Shown here: positions 44,607-56,491 of the stretch, piece after piece
Position numbering within the stretch: the first letter of the stretch is position 1
Layout: each line of letters opens with the position of its first letter
Source of the DNA: Hemerocallis citrina
Lineage: Eukaryota > Streptophyta > Magnoliopsida > Asparagales > Asphodelaceae
Direction: 5' to 3'
DNA: 64,000 bases
Assembly: GCA_017893485.1 (NCBI GenBank)
Contig: CM030362.1
Location: forward strand, 183,790,175 to 183,854,174
Translations under genes and position numbers: made by a program
The notes under the pieces: model-generated
Told to the model about the DNA's origin: nothing
What the model saw: only the letters and a program-made list of their open reading frames with translations
The model's database searches: none

Positions 44607-45077
44607 TTAACCTAGAGACAATCCGATAGCGGTATAGCAAAACTGATCTTTTTTGGTATCCACCACCTTAGTGAGCATGTCCGCCGGATTCTTAGTGCCA
44701 AGAATCTTAGTTAGCTTCAACCATTTCTTCTCAACTGCCATTCTGACAAAATGATACCTCATTTGAATGTGCCGAGTCCTAGAGTGATATACCGAGTTTT
44801 TTGCCAAGAAAATTGCACTTTGACTGTCACACCATAGTTCACCAATGGGTTGCTTCCTACCCAACTGTTTCATAAGCTCCGAAATCCACAACATGCCTTT
44901 CGTCACTTCCGTATGTGTCATATACTCTGACTCCGTGGTTGACTGCGCTACAACCTTTTGTAACTGTGAAGCCCAACTAACAGCTGTTCCACCAACTGTA
45001 AATACATACCCTGTAGTACTTCTGTAACCATCACGATCGCCCAAAAAATCTGCATCCACATAACCATGTATATGCAA
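44607..45077 (-). pseudogene. Copia-2 RNase H
   Basis: The frame reads GYVDADFLGDRDGYRSTTGY, VFTVGGTAVSWASQLQKVVA, STTESEYM and HIQMRYHFVR. DAD...G, STxEAEY-like Glu and the HIxxRYHF tail are the standard copia RNase H marks. It ends ATAGGL before the polypurine tract. Confidence 0.85.
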
Positions 45078-45149
45078 ATAATATTCCCCAAAACAAAGAG
45101 AGTGATCTGAAGTACCTGTTAGATATCTAAGAATTCACCTTACTGCATC

Positions 45150-46056
45150 CTAATGCTGTTTACCTGAATTCTTCATGTAATGGCTAACAACTCCCACTGC
45201 TTGTGCGATGTCTGGTCTTGTAGACATCATCGCATACATCAAACTCCCAACAGCTGAGGCATAAGAAATGGTAGCCATTTCCTCCATCTCCGCCTCTATC
45301 TTAGGACACAAGTCCATTGATAACTGAAGTGAGTAGCCAAGGGACAAGTGACTGACCTCGTGCCATCCATATTGAATCTCTTCAACACCTTCTTTACATA
45401 GTCCGCTTGTGATAACCAAAGCTTCTTACTACTCTTGTCTCTACTAATCTTCATACCGAGGATTTGTTTTGCTTCACCCAAGTCCTTCATTGAAAACTTC
45501 GAAACTAGCATCTTTTTCACTTCCTTGATCTTCTCCATATATGAACCTGCTAACAGCATGTCGTCCACATACAACGCCAAGGTAACTGTATCATTTCCTC
45601 ATATCTACGAACGTACACACAATGATCCGTTTCGCATCTATCGAAATCTTTCCCTCTCATGAAGCAATCAAACTTCAAGTACCATTGTCGCGGTACTTAT
45701 TTGAGCCCATAAAGACTCTTCTTCAATCGACACACTATGTCTTCCTTTCCTTTAGCTTCAAAACCTGTGGGTTGTCTCATGTACAGCTCTTCTTCGACAT
45801 CACAATGGAGAAATACTGTCTTCACATCCAACTGCTCTAAGTGCAAGTCTTCAACTGCGACAATACTAAGCAGAACCCTAATAGAAGCCATCTTCACAAC
45901 CGGTACAAAGATCTCACTATAATCGACGCCTTCCCTTTGAGAGAATCCTTTCACAACAAGCCTGACCTTGTACCTCTTACTGCCATCTACCTTATCTTTG
46001 ACTCTAAAAACCCATTTGTTCATAAGAGCGCGCTTCCCTGTGGGTAACTTGGTCAA
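45150..46056 (-). pseudogene. Copia-2 reverse transcriptase, frameshifted
   Basis: Three overlapping frames together give the copia RT: NKWVFRVKDKVDGSKRYKVR, LVVKGFSQREGVDYSEIFVP, VEDLHLEQLDVKTVFLHCDV with the first catalytic Asp, then after a break ALYVDDMLLAG with the catalytic YVDD, KFSMKDLGEAKQILGMKI, and YASAVGSLMYAMMSTRPDIA. Frameshifts fall near 45600-45690 and 45300-45400. In VKTVFL the usual Ala is Val. Confidence 0.82.
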
Positions 46057-46071
46057 CTCCCAAGTTTGGTT

Positions 46072-46694
46072 CTATTCTAAGGAGCTCATCTCGTCCTTCA
46101 TGGCTAACTCCCACTGAATTCGAGCCGCAACCCTCAAAGCCTCCTTATGAGTCTCTGGCTCCCCCGAATCCGTGTACAGAATATGCTCGTAAACAACACT
46201 AGCTGATGGATCAAATATCCTAGTTGGCCTCCTCTTTCGTGTCGATCTCCTCAACATGGGTACGGTTCACCGACCGGTTCAAGTTCCCCGAACTGTTCTG
46301 GCTGTACCTATTCGTCTTGCATAACCTGCTCATTCTCAATAGGCTCACCATGAGCCTCCTGTGCTGCCTGTGGTACTTGTACCTACTGTTGCACTGTAGG
46401 GTTCTCTCCACTAGGACCGCTTTCAGAATCTAAATCTGAGTCTGAGTCTGAACCCCAATCTGATTCTGAACTGGTTGTACTATCTTGACCTGTGTGCATG
46501 TCCTTGTATAGGACCTCCTCATCGAACACTACATTCCTGCTGCGAATGACTTTGTTATCCACAAAATCCCAAAGCCTGTAACCATACGCATCGCCATCGT
46601 AGCCAATGAAGACACACCTCCTCAACTTAGAGTCCAACTTCTTTCTTTCTTCCCTGTCAATTAGTGCATATGCCATACAACCATAAACTTTCAA
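46072..46694 (-). pseudogene. Copia-2 integrase C-terminus and linker to RT
   Basis: Frames read KVYGCMAYALIDREERKKLD, RRCVFIGYDGDAYGYRLWD and VIRSRNVVFDEEVLY, the well-known end of copia integrase, then an acidic Ser-rich linker and RRSTRKRRPTRIFDP. A frameshift lies near 46250-46390. Confidence 0.78.
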
Positions 46695-46718
46695 ATGCGA
46701 ATAACTAACAGTTTTACC

Positions 46719-47594
46719 TTACCATAGTTCTTCTGGAATGGCCCCATCAAGGGCACTAGTCGAGCAACGGTTAATCAAGTACACTGCTGTATCAACTGTA
46801 GCGGCCCAAAGATGGACCGGAAGACCCGCATGAAGTCGCATGCATCTCGCCTTTTCGAGTATCATGTGGTTCATCCTTTCTGCTACACCATTCTCATGTG
46901 GAGTCTTAGGAACTGTCTTGATTCCTCTGATACCTTCCTCTGCAAGATAGTCAAAAAACTCTGTGCTTGTGTACTCACCTCTGTTGTCTGACTTTATTGC
47001 TTTCACCTTCCAACCCGTCTCATTCTCAACTCTGGCCTTCCAAGCTCTGAAAGCCTCAAAAATTTCTGATTTCTCACGAATTGCATAAATCCAAACCTTT
47101 TTTGTAGCATCATCGATGAATGTGACGAAGTATCTCTTACCTCCATAAGAGAATTCCTGAGTTGGACCCCACACATCTGTATGTACCAACTCTAGCTTCG
47201 CAAGCTTCTTCTCACGCCCACCCAACTGAAAGCTAACTGTCTTCTGTTTGTCCATCACACAATTCTCACAAAAATCCATCTCAACCTTCTTCAGCCTCGG
47301 CAAAAGATCCCTAGAACAAAGCTGCTTGACACCCTTTTCACCAAGGTGCCCCAACCTGACATACCATAAAATTGAAGAGGAACTTCCTACTGATGTTGTA
47401 GCAATGATATCACCTGAATCACCTCCCTTGAGTAAGTACAACGTGTCACCACGCTTTTCTCTTGCCACCAACCTGGCACCTGTAGTCACCTTCCATTCTC
47501 CATGCCCAAAAGTTGTTGTAAACCTTTCTTTGTCTAGTTTGCTAGTTGAGATCAAGTTTTTCTTCAAGGTCGGAATATGTCTTGTGTCATACAA
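46719..47594 (-). pseudogene. Copia-2 integrase core
   Basis: The 291-codon frame has the zinc-binding region SSILWYVRLGHLGEKGVKQL and FCENCVMDKQ, then the catalytic core with VHTDVWGP, AIKSDNRGEY and PHENGVAERMN (D, D, E). The first His of the HHCC zinc motif is Tyr (WYVRLGH where WHRRLGH is usual), so zinc binding may be impaired. Confidence 0.85.
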
Positions 47595-47600
47595 GACTAA

Positions 47601-48107
47601 TTATCCACCATTGCGAGTCTTCACTCTCACAGTGCCTCTACCCACAACTGGACATATCTGTCCATTACCAACTGAAACTGCACCAAAATTACATGTCCTG
47701 TAATCCTCAAAAATATCCCTCATAAGGGTACAATAATAAGAAGCACCTGAGTCTATATACCAATTATTAAATCCAGCAGATAAATACAATTCATCTATAT
47801 GGGGTTTAATACTTTTCACATTGGCGACCTGTGACCATGCTTGTGTTTTCTTATACTCCTCGCATTGGTCTCTCCTGTGTCCTGCCTTCTTGCAGTACCA
47901 ACACTCACCATTGCGATGTCCTGTTCTTGACTTGGACCTGTGATTCCTGCTCTGCGACCTCCTTCTGTTGTTACTTCTACCACGGTTATCAACTGATAGC
48001 GCGGTATTGCTAGGATATGACACTAAAGTCTCTCCATGTCTTTTCCTCATTGCATCCTCATTCATAATGCTGCTTATAACATCCTTTAGGGTTGTTGTAT
48101 CAGTCAT
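47601..48107 (-). pseudogene. Copia-2 gag end with zinc knuckle and aspartic protease
   Basis: CWYCKKAGHRRDQC is a CCHC knuckle of the CX2CX4HX4C type. It is followed by WYIDSGASYYCT, the active-site DSGA of the copia protease. The frame runs into a stop near 47601 just before the integrase frame. Confidence 0.85.
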
Positions 48108-48122
48108 GGTACTGGTAATAGT

Positions 48123-48626
48123 CTACTTTACTGTGCCGTAACTATCGGAAAGACTGGATAGCAACAACAACGATTGTGCCCTCTCCTCAAACTTTAAACC
48201 CGATGATTCCATCTGATTGTAAACCATACAGAAATGGTTGATGTGCTCAGCAACCGAACCCCTTTCTGACAACTTCAATTTAACCAACTTCTTTAGATGT
48301 AAGATCTGGTTCGCTGCATTCGGCTTCTCAAACATGTCTGTCAATATCTCCATTGCCTCCTTTGCGGTTCTTGCTTTCTCAATGTGAAATAGCACCTTCC
48401 TGCTCAGCGACAACTGAATCTACCCAAGCGCTTTCTAATCCAATCTATTCCAGGCCACCAACGCAACTAGATCGACCTCCACCCCTTCTGGCTTCACACC
48501 AAACAACGGATCATCTAGATCCTTCTGTCGGAGATACGTAATCATTTGGATCTTCCACATTGTGAAATCAGTTCCATTGAACTCCTTGACTCTACTCTTG
48601 TCCCCCATCTCAATCAATACTATCAA
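48123..48626 (-). pseudogene. Copia-2 gag N-terminal part
   Basis: Two frames separated by a stop near 48435 read KEFNGTDFTMWKIQMITYLR and KARTAKEAMEILTDMFEKP, SERGSVAEHINHF, the usual gag capsid region of plant copia elements (UBN2-type fold). Confidence 0.8.
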
Positions 48627-48632
48627 ACTGTA

Positions 48633-48644
48633 GCTCTGATACCA
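48633..48644 (-). promoter_or_regulatory. Copia-2 primer binding site
   Basis: GCTCTGATACCA on the + strand, 3 bp from the LTR at 48648. Confidence 0.85.
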
Positions 48645-48647
48645 CTT

Positions 48648-49302
48648 TGTTGAATTCTAACTGCGGAATAAACTCAACAACGACGATGAGATGTAAGAAC
48701 TATAGAATCAAAACAAGAGAACAAAGAACAACCAAAATCAACACACAAGAACACACAAAATTTTTATCGAGGTTCACTCAAACAATGGCAACTTCCCAGC
48801 GCAGAGGCACTCCTGCAATTTTCACTAGAAATATGAAGATTAGGTTTACAAATCTCTCAAGAACTCACCCCCAAGGTGAAGGGTTTCTCTCTATCTCCCT
48901 CTCTCTTAATGACGGCTGGTAGATCTCTCTTTTCTTTTCACTTAACCTTAAAATCTTACACAATACAATATATATAGGATTCCACAACTTTCCATCTCAG
49001 CCGCTAATCAATCAGTGTCGGGACGGTCGACCGCACCATCTTGACGGTCGACCGGTCTTTCCCTTCGACTGCACGAGATCCAGCAGAGATCGGATCAGTC
49101 GACTGCGCGGTCGACCGGTCACTTCTTCAAGACTCCAGGTTGAACCAAAGAGGGGGACGGTCGACTGCGCGGTCGACCGGTCATCGGTCGGGGGGTACGG
49201 TCGACCGCAACTCTGCTGTAGCCACTTGCTCTCACTTCGACTCTTCTTCTCGCCTATCTTCTTCAACCTCATTATCGTGTATTGGATCCACAAACCCCAA
49301 TA
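48648..49302 (-). mobile_element. Copia-2 5' LTR with GGTCGACC array
   Basis: Matches the left LTR along its length with scattered substitutions and the same seven palindromes. Confidence 0.88.
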
Positions 49303-49464
49303 GAAATAGTTTCAGAAGTTGCATATAATTGTACAATCTGCTAACCAGCAAGATAAAAAGTTAAAATTTTAAAATATTGAATTGAGAAGGGTCCAATAAA
49401 GGAAGCACTCAACAACAATAAATTGGAACTTAAAAGGTACATCATGCAACACACTCAAACTCAC

Positions 49465-49596
49465 TCTCAAAGAAGTCGACTGCCCAATTCGCAAGTGCTT
49501 CCATCATCAGAGGCCAAAGACTCCACATCACCATGGAAATTGTGGGAGAATAAAATGTCATGTAGGAGACAATTTCCAAAACCTCCTCAAAAACCT
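49465..49596 (-). pseudogene. SAD2: SAD2 exon
   Basis: The exon reads [20 protein letters not shown], then [20 protein letters not shown] and DFFE. Acceptor TACAG and donor GTGAGT; the split Asn codon completes across the next intron. Intact. Confidence 0.93.
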
Positions 49597-50140
49597 CTGT
49601 ACGAAGAAAAGGAAGAAATTGATGATTGTGTTTCAAAATAATCAAAATTATCATTACTGGAACTCATAAATGAGGTGGATCATACATAATTGATAAATAA
49701 TATGTTGAAGTAACAAAATCAAAGCAAGAAAACAACCAGAAATCATGCAAGTTTTTTCAGTTGCATAGAATAGCAAACAGAAATTAATTGCAGATTTGAT
49801 TTCTCATAAAGTAGAGATAACAAGCTATAGAATTAACAAGGTATAGAATTTTGGTGAAACCAAAACAAAGAAACTATAAGACAAATAACTGAAATCAGGC
49901 TATCCTATTCGGAATTTCAGATAAGCACCACTATCAGAGTTGGCTATCCCAAGTACAGGCAAACAAGAAAGTTCTCATTGTACAAAGGACCTGTGAAACA
50001 ACAACGAGAACAACAATAGAAAGGCCTTTAACCAAAAATTTTGGGTCAGCAGGACCTGTAAAATGAAGCAAATGAAAAATGCTGCTAAAATCAACCAAAA
50101 TTGACCAAAATCCCGCAGAACTTCACAAGTCATGTAACCC
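49597..50140 (-). other. SAD2 intron right of Copia-2
   Basis: AT-rich intron; nothing recognised. It ends with the left copy of the RTE target duplication (50141-50158). Confidence 0.6.
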
Positions 50141-50191
50141 AATAATTACAAATATATAACAACAACAACAACAATAAAGCTTTTTTTCTAA

Positions 50192-50360
50192 CTAGCTAGG
50201 GTCGGCTACATGAATTTGGGTTTTCCATTCTGCACGGTGTAGCGCAATATCTTTTATAAGGCCATAAGCACCCTCAATACATATCAAATCATTTTTTCTA
50301 ACAGAGGCACTACTAGGTTTACGTGTGACATGCCCGAACCACCTAAGGCGATTCTCACTT
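50192..50360 (-). pseudogene. RTE LINE C-terminal fragment
   Basis: The frame reads NRLRWFGHVTRKPSSASVRK, then DIALHRAEWKTQIHVADPS and a stop. This is the hallmark end of plant RTE ORFs (RLRWFGHV ... RAEWxxxIHVADP). Confidence 0.82.
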
Positions 50361-50364
50361 AATT

Positions 50365-53300
50365 TGTAACCCCTGTTTCCGCTTATACGGATTTCCATTT
50401 CTTTTCTTTTTTTGCCATGTATTCTTGTATTTCAATTTCCGTATAAATTATTTCCGATGCATTTAAATCTCTTTGAATCTCCTATCGAAACCCAAATTTA
50501 TATTCCAAACTAGAATCTTGTCTTTTTTTTTTCATTTATTTACTTTGAAGCGCAAGTTAATCCATACTATCATTTATTGATTATTTTGAATTCATGAGAA
50601 GCCAAACAATTATTATTGAATTTATTATATTTAATTGAAGCCCAGACCCAGCTCATCTCCTATTGGACTCTAACCCTAAACCCAAACCCACAAACTCATA
50701 TACTCACCCGTATACAATTTCTCCACACTCACCCACTTTTCACATTTTCCGTAACTGCATCCCCACTATCTCCAACTAACCACTATTATATTTTATTATT
50801 ATTTTAATATAACTCTATCTTCTCGTTCTATCTCCCTCCCTTTTCTGTTTTCCCAACAGAAACAGAGTCCCCCCTTCGACCTCTTCTTCCTCCTTCTCCC
50901 CAAACCGAAACTCATTGTTATCAACCCATCGAAGCTTTGCCTGCACCATCGCCTCGCCCACAGCCGAACCCGTCGTCTCCCTTCTTCGCCTGCGCGCCAC
51001 TCTCGCGAGCCCATGCCTCGTCAAATCAACCCCGTCCTCCTCGTCGCCCAAGTCAACGCCACCTTCGACCCTTCTCCTCCTCGTCATCTATCGTGATCCC
51101 CTGTCGCTCATCTCCATCGTTGCCCCGAAGCTCTCCCTGTGCCATCATCCCCACCTTCGACCGCTTCCCGCTCGAATTGCCGCTCCAACTCGATCATCAC
51201 ACCCATCCTCGCTCGTCGCAACTCCGCCGCGCGCCATTGTCGATGTTGCTGCTGTCTTCGACTTCGCCCCCGCCTACCCTTGCAACCACCGGAGTCCCCT
51301 CCTAGCTTCGCAGTCGTCGTCCAAGCTCATCCTCGTCGTCGTTCCCCTGTTTTCGAGCAGAAAACAGAGCTCGCCGTCGCTCTCGCTATTGCATCGCTTC
51401 CCGACCACAGCACCGCCATCCCGCCTCGCCGTAGTCACCGTTGCCCCGCTGTAGTGCCACGCCATCCCAAGCATCGCTAGTCCTCCCACCCTCTCTCTCT
51501 CTATATGTCGAGAGGTTGAAGACGAGCCTCATTGGCCAGTTTGCGTGTTTGCTGTTTTGGCACACAAGATCCGGCCTGCTATTTGCTATTCCGCCTTAGA
51601 TCCGGTGTGGAGAAGGTTTTGATTAGTCCGTCTGGTGTTTGGTATTCTGACTTACTGGATCTGGACTTGAGCATTTACTGTTTTGGTCGATCCAGTGTAC
51701 TCTTACTACTGTTCCTGCAGTGTGCTGTTGGTTATTTTTGTACGCGTCTCGCACGTACTCTTAGAGCACCACCAGGAATTTTGATCCCGTTATTCCTTTT
51801 TTCATATTCGAATCGTCTACAAAAGGCAAGTCCACTTGAACTCGGTTTATTTTTCTAGTTCAAGATTTTTGATCTCTTACGCAAGTAGTTCCACTTCGAT
51901 TAACTTAACTTTGCTTTGTATACTTTCCGTTGGGGATTCTAGGGTTTACACGAGCTAACCCGAAGTATCCTTGACTTATGCCAATATCCATTGATTCAAA
52001 CCTAAACATATATGCACACACGACATGAATGAATTTATTAGAATTTGCATATGATAAAAATATCATGCTATGAATACATATTAACTGATTGAGACCTTAA
52101 GAATTGCATCGTGACATTGAAATCTTGCCTTGTATACAGTAGAATTTCATCTCAACTTGTTATACCTTAATGTTAATGCATTGCATGATAACAAGAACAT
52201 GTTGATTATTCACTTTGACACATATACATGATGACTTTTGTTATGTCTTGCTGCCTATTCTGTTTTGTACTGAGGTTTCAACCCAGTTACAATAGGAATC
52301 AGTCAAAACAAAAAGAGAATTGTAGCCTAATGAATCTAGTTTCCAGACCAATTGACGGATCTTGATTCCGATCTGTGAGCTGTGAGATATTGCAGTTTTA
52401 GTCCCTGCTGGTCCGTACTTTTTAGATCGCAAATTAATGTAACACTATGATAACAGTATTATAATGCCATTAAACTCTCCAGAAAATTAGTAGACATGTT
52501 TAGGATTCATTCCTAATTTTTGTATATTTTTATTCTGATTTTATGTCTAGTTTTTACCCAATTAAATTTTGATATTAAGTTGCTGCCAGAACAGCTAACC
52601 TGCAAAGATTACGATGTTTGACCTAGTTACAATCAGAATTAATAAAAACTTGCTGAATATAAATTGTAGCCCTAGATGTCTAGTTCATTTTCCCTTTTTG
52701 TGGAATTGAATTCCGAGTTGTGGTTTATGAGTTACTGCTGTGTTAGTGATGTTGTGTCTGTTCTTTTCATATCTACATTATTTGTGGTGTATCATGCATT
52801 GTATCATTTTGTTGCACCTCTATTATCGCTTGACACTCTTATATATATACAATTGCATTACCATGAATGAAATAATATAATGTTAAACAAGCCGGGATTA
52901 ATAAAGGTTAACTTAGTAGGGGATAATCTCAGAAAAAGTACTCGGTAGGGCCCTTCTTGTTTACATGGAATCTTGACGTGGAAGGTGGAGAATTACTCGT
53001 GAACTTGTGAACTTGTTATCTTATTTTCTTGTTATCTTGTTATACCGAGTACACGCTCTGTAGATCCCACCACGAAGTCTAAAACGTACACTGTTTTGCG
53101 TGCACCGAAACTGTGATATGGAATGCAGTAGTTTGTGCACTAGATAGGTTAAACAATATACTAATAACCCTAAGTTGACACGCGTACACTTGACCATTGC
53201 TTATGGACATTATTATTGTTTTTGGACTTTGATCTTGCTTCATACTCCTTGATATACCATGTTCCCTTACTCTTTGCTTTTCACTACTCGCTGTCCATAC

Positions 53301-53390
53301 TTGCTCTAAGAACATTTTCTTTTCCACTTTAGTTGATCCAGCTACAGGTGCACACGGAGATTTGCCAGGAGACATTGGTGAGCAGTTCTT
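50365..53390 (+). mobile_element. Truncated gypsy LTR inside the RTE LINE
   Basis: Starts TGTAACCCCTG, has a GC-rich leader (50815-51480) and the shared block ending TACTCGGTAGGGCCC (52880-52960), so it is related to the solo LTR at 6441. I find no right terminus and no target duplication. The RTE frames on either side are not adjacent: RT motifs between YDRVPRE and RLRWFGH are missing. Loss of the LTR end and some RTE sequence together is likely. The right border is approximate. Confidence 0.65.
50815..51480 (+). other. CT- and GC-rich LTR leader with weak open frames
   Basis: Several overlapping Ser/Pro/Arg-rich frames exist on both strands but no known domain. The position and makeup match 7100-7790 of the other LTR, so this is not a gene. 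Confidence 0.55.
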
Positions 53391-55280
53391 CTAGGATAGG
53401 AACAGGAGCCTCTCGAGCCATTTATCATATGTTTTTTCTAGATTTATAAACACCATATGTAGATCTTTCATATTTTTTCTAGATTTTTGCATAGTCTCCT
53501 TAGTACATAAATTGTTTTCATTGTTGACCTCCCAGGCATAAAACCAAACTGATTCTCAGACACTATTGTTTCTAATTTCAGTATATGTTCGATCACTCTC
53601 TCTCAAAGTTTCATCATATGGCTCATTAATTTAATCTCTTGGTAGTTAGAGCAACTTTGTACTTCTCTTTTATTTTTATATATAGGTACTAAAATACTCT
53701 TCATTTATTGGGCATCTTCTTGGTCCTCAAAATCTCATTAAACAATCTTGTTAGCCAACTCACTTCTACATCCGTAAGACACTTCTAAACTTCAATGGGT
53801 ACACCATTCGATCCAAAGTTTTTTCTATTTTCATCATTCCTAAAGCATTTCGAACTCTGAGATCCTAATTCTACGGAAAAACACATGCTCTCGACTCTCC
53901 CTCGATTATTCTATATTTAAGTTATCCACAACATTTTCATTTAATAACTCCTCAAAGTAACATCGTCATTTTTCCTTAATTTTCTCATCTTTTACTAAGA
54001 CTCTTGAATCCTCGCTCCTAATGCACCCAACTGTATCTAAATCTTTTGTTTTCTTATCCCTTTATTTAACAAGCTTATAGATAATATTTTCTCCTTTTGT
54101 TCCTAATTTTGTACGTAAATTATTTTCCTTTTGCATCTCTTACCACTTTCTTAACTTCATTTCTAACGGTCTTATATCTCTCCAAATTCTCCTCATTTCT
54201 ACTCTTTTGCCATATTTTGAACGTTGATATTTTTTTCACAATATTTTGGACTTTTTCTTGCCATCACCATATTTCTTTAGTTTGCAACCCTTTACCTTTA
54301 GATTCTCCAAGTACCTACCTTAAGATTTCTATTGTGCACGTAGCCATTTTAATCCACATCATATTTGTCTCCCCTTCCCAAATCCATGTCGCTCTCTTAA
54401 GGACTCTATGTCTAAATACGTCTAGTTTCTCTTCCTTCAAGTTCCATCACCTAGTTCTTGGGTCCCTAGTCTCCTTCCTCACATGTGTTTTCTTAACATC
54501 TAATATTATTAATCTATGTCGTGAGCTTAAGCACTCTTCCAGTATAAACTTTACAATCTTTACACGTCAAATTATCCACCTTCCTAATATTAAAAAAGTC
54601 AATTTGGCTCCTATTTGCCCCACTTTGAAGGTTATCAAATGTTCATCCATCTTTCTAAAATAAGTATTTGCTAATATAAGATCATACTAATATAAGATCA
54701 TACGACGCTGTAAAATTCAAGAGAGCCTCTCCACCATCATTCTTATGTCCAAATTCATGTCCTCCATGCAACCACTCATATCCCTTGTTCTCTTCTCACA
54801 CATGTCCATTGAAATCTCCTTCTATAAATAATTTCTCACCTAACAGTACTTCTTAAATTATCCCATCCATATCTTTTCAAACTTTATTTTTAGCCTGTAT
54901 ATCTAATCTTACTTAGGATGCATAGGCACTAATGATAATAATTATGTTTTCCCTAAATACAGGCTTAAATTGTATTATTTTATATCATTTCCTATTAATA
55001 CCTACTATATCTCCATTGAATTTCTTATCTACTAAAATTCATACTCCATTTCTATTTCTAATTTTACCAATACAATATAATTTAAAACCATCTATCTTTT
55101 TAGCTTTCTCCCCTACCACTTTGTTTCTTGTAAATAAACAATATTAATTTTTCTTCTAATCATGGTATCTACTAGTTCTATATATTTTCTTGACAATATT
55201 CCTATATTCCAAGTCACTAATCTAAACCTGCTATCCTGAACTAGCTTCTTTATCTGCACCCGTCCAGATTGGTGCAGGAA
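53391..55280 (-). pseudogene. RTE LINE endonuclease and RT N-terminal part
   Basis: Minus-strand frames, heavily broken, include LVTWNIGILSRK, INIVYLQETKW, then REIKLMSHMMKLWERVIEHI, NQFGFMPGRSTMKTIYVLRR and a degraded LEKAYDRVPRE equivalent at the junction with the LTR. The order fits one RTE ORF. Many stops make it non-functional. Confidence 0.78.
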
Positions 55281-55503
55281 CTCTTACTCATTTTCCATCG
55301 CACTCGGGTGCCGGTGCGAGGCTCCTTGCACATTTTTTGAAGCACCCGAAGGCAGACACAACACATCGCTTACAAAGAATGTCCTAGCATTTGTGCATAT
55401 ATTTTTAGGATTCATGTTCATGGGATTTGACAGGTTTTACGTTGGCTATCAACTACCTAACGCAACCCTCTTTCAGTTTGTGGCCAGATTCCTAGCTTGG
55501 GAC

Positions 55504-55707
55504 CAGGGTCGGCCCCACCCTAGAGGCGGGTAAGGCGGCCGCCTTGGGCCCCCAAGATTTCGCAAATTTAGGGGCCTCCAAATTTGAACTTCCCTTGTAA
55601 ATATAGGTACGTATTTTGCGCGTAAAAAAAATATATATATATATATGTTATTAGGGGCTCCATTTTGGAAGTTCGCCTAGGGCTCCCGGGAACTCAAGCC
55701 GGTCCTG
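55504..55707. mobile_element. Small hAT-type MITE
   Basis: 204 bp with termini CAGGGTCGGCC-like and its inverted copy GCCGGTCCTG, and a perfect 8-bp duplication CTTGGGAC at 55496-55503 and 55708-55715. It inserted into the 5' region of the RTE LINE. Confidence 0.88.
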
Positions 55708-55739
55708 CTTGGGACTTGCAAAATAATTACAAATATATA

Positions 55740-56203
55740 CATAAATATAATTAAATATGGAATATTGAAATTCGCATTATAAAAAAAATGCAAATGATTT
55801 GATTGAATGTAAAGATCAGTTTTAATATGTAATGGGAGTACACTATCAAAGAAGATAAAACCCAGAAGAATGTCGAATCATTTTGATGATAGAAAAGCCA
55901 ACCATTGACAAACACGGATAAGTGTGATCGACAATGATGCTATGTGCATGTATACGTGCAGGGACGGAAGAGGAGAGAAAATAGGGCTTAGGAGCCATCG
56001 TACACCTTTAATGTGCACATGTCTGCTGAGGGGAGGCAAATAGGCATGCCCTCCAGTACCACTCCAGTTAGTGGAATGTGCACAATGAATGTGAAAGCAA
56101 AGTTATCACATCTGAAACTATAGGATGACCTTCAAAATTTGTGCACATGTCATGCATTTACACGAGCATGAGTTGAATATTCTAGCTCAAGGAAAAAAAA
56201 TAC
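55740..56203 (-). other. SAD2 intron right of the RTE LINE
   Basis: AT-rich intron sequence; nothing recognised. Confidence 0.6.
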
Positions 56204-56395
56204 CTTGACCATCAGTTGTCAACATCCCCTGCATGATGGGTAATAGAGTAGGCTCGATTTGGACAAAAATATCAGGAAGCCTGCTCACGGATTCTAGGAT
56301 TGTGCTAATTGCACGCAAACAGCCAACAGTAGCCAAAGCACCAGGATCATCAGATATGCTTCTGCTGTATTCAAGCACTTCCAAAATGCAGCAGC
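56204..56395 (-). pseudogene. SAD2: SAD2 exon, frameshifted
   Basis: The exon reads [13 protein letters not shown], then shifts; in the other frame it continues [40 protein letters not shown] and MLTTDGQ. Its length is 192, but the flanking phases (0 in, 1 out) need a remainder of one, so the shift is real within this sequence. Splice borders TGTAG and GTATTT are in place. Confidence 0.9.
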
Positions 56396-56491
56396 CTACA
56401 AAAGGAAAATGGAAGGAAAGAACTGGGCATGAATTAGGACAAACTTTGTTAAAAAGCACACTTGATTGCTAATAACTCGTTAAACTATTAC

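Larger units (their letters stand above)
43855..49302 (-). mobile_element. Copia-2, near-complete Ty1/copia element
   Basis: LTRs at 43855-44509 and 48648-49302 (655 bp each) flank a minus-strand gag-pol in normal copia order. The primer site is at 48633-48644 and the polypurine tract adjoins 44510. Flanking GAAGT and GAAAT are a 5-bp duplication with one change. Gag, protease, integrase, RT and RNase H are all present, but broken by frameshifts and stops into about eight frames. It lies in the SAD2 intron between exons 41609-41712 and 49465-49596. Confidence 0.9.
50159..55721 (-). mobile_element. RTE-type LINE, full length but split and decayed
   Basis: AATAATTACAAATATATA is perfectly duplicated at 50141-50158 and 55722-55739. 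The 3' tail on the minus strand is a TTG repeat, typical of plant RTE LINEs. Reading from the right: endonuclease start with FRLVTWNIGILSRKYIELVD and NIVYLQETKW, RT with LMSHMMKLWERVIEHILKLE and NQFGFMPGRSTM, and at the far end the C-terminus. A gypsy LTR replaces the middle of the RT, and a hAT MITE sits in the 5' part. Confidence 0.85.

Noticed and set aside
50815..51489. Ser/Pro/Arg-rich frames up to 179 codons
   Set aside because: They match in position and makeup the leader block of another LTR and overlap on both strands.
54097..54663. 188-codon + strand frame rich in Phe, Leu and Ser
   Set aside because: It is the antisense of the RTE LINE coding strand.
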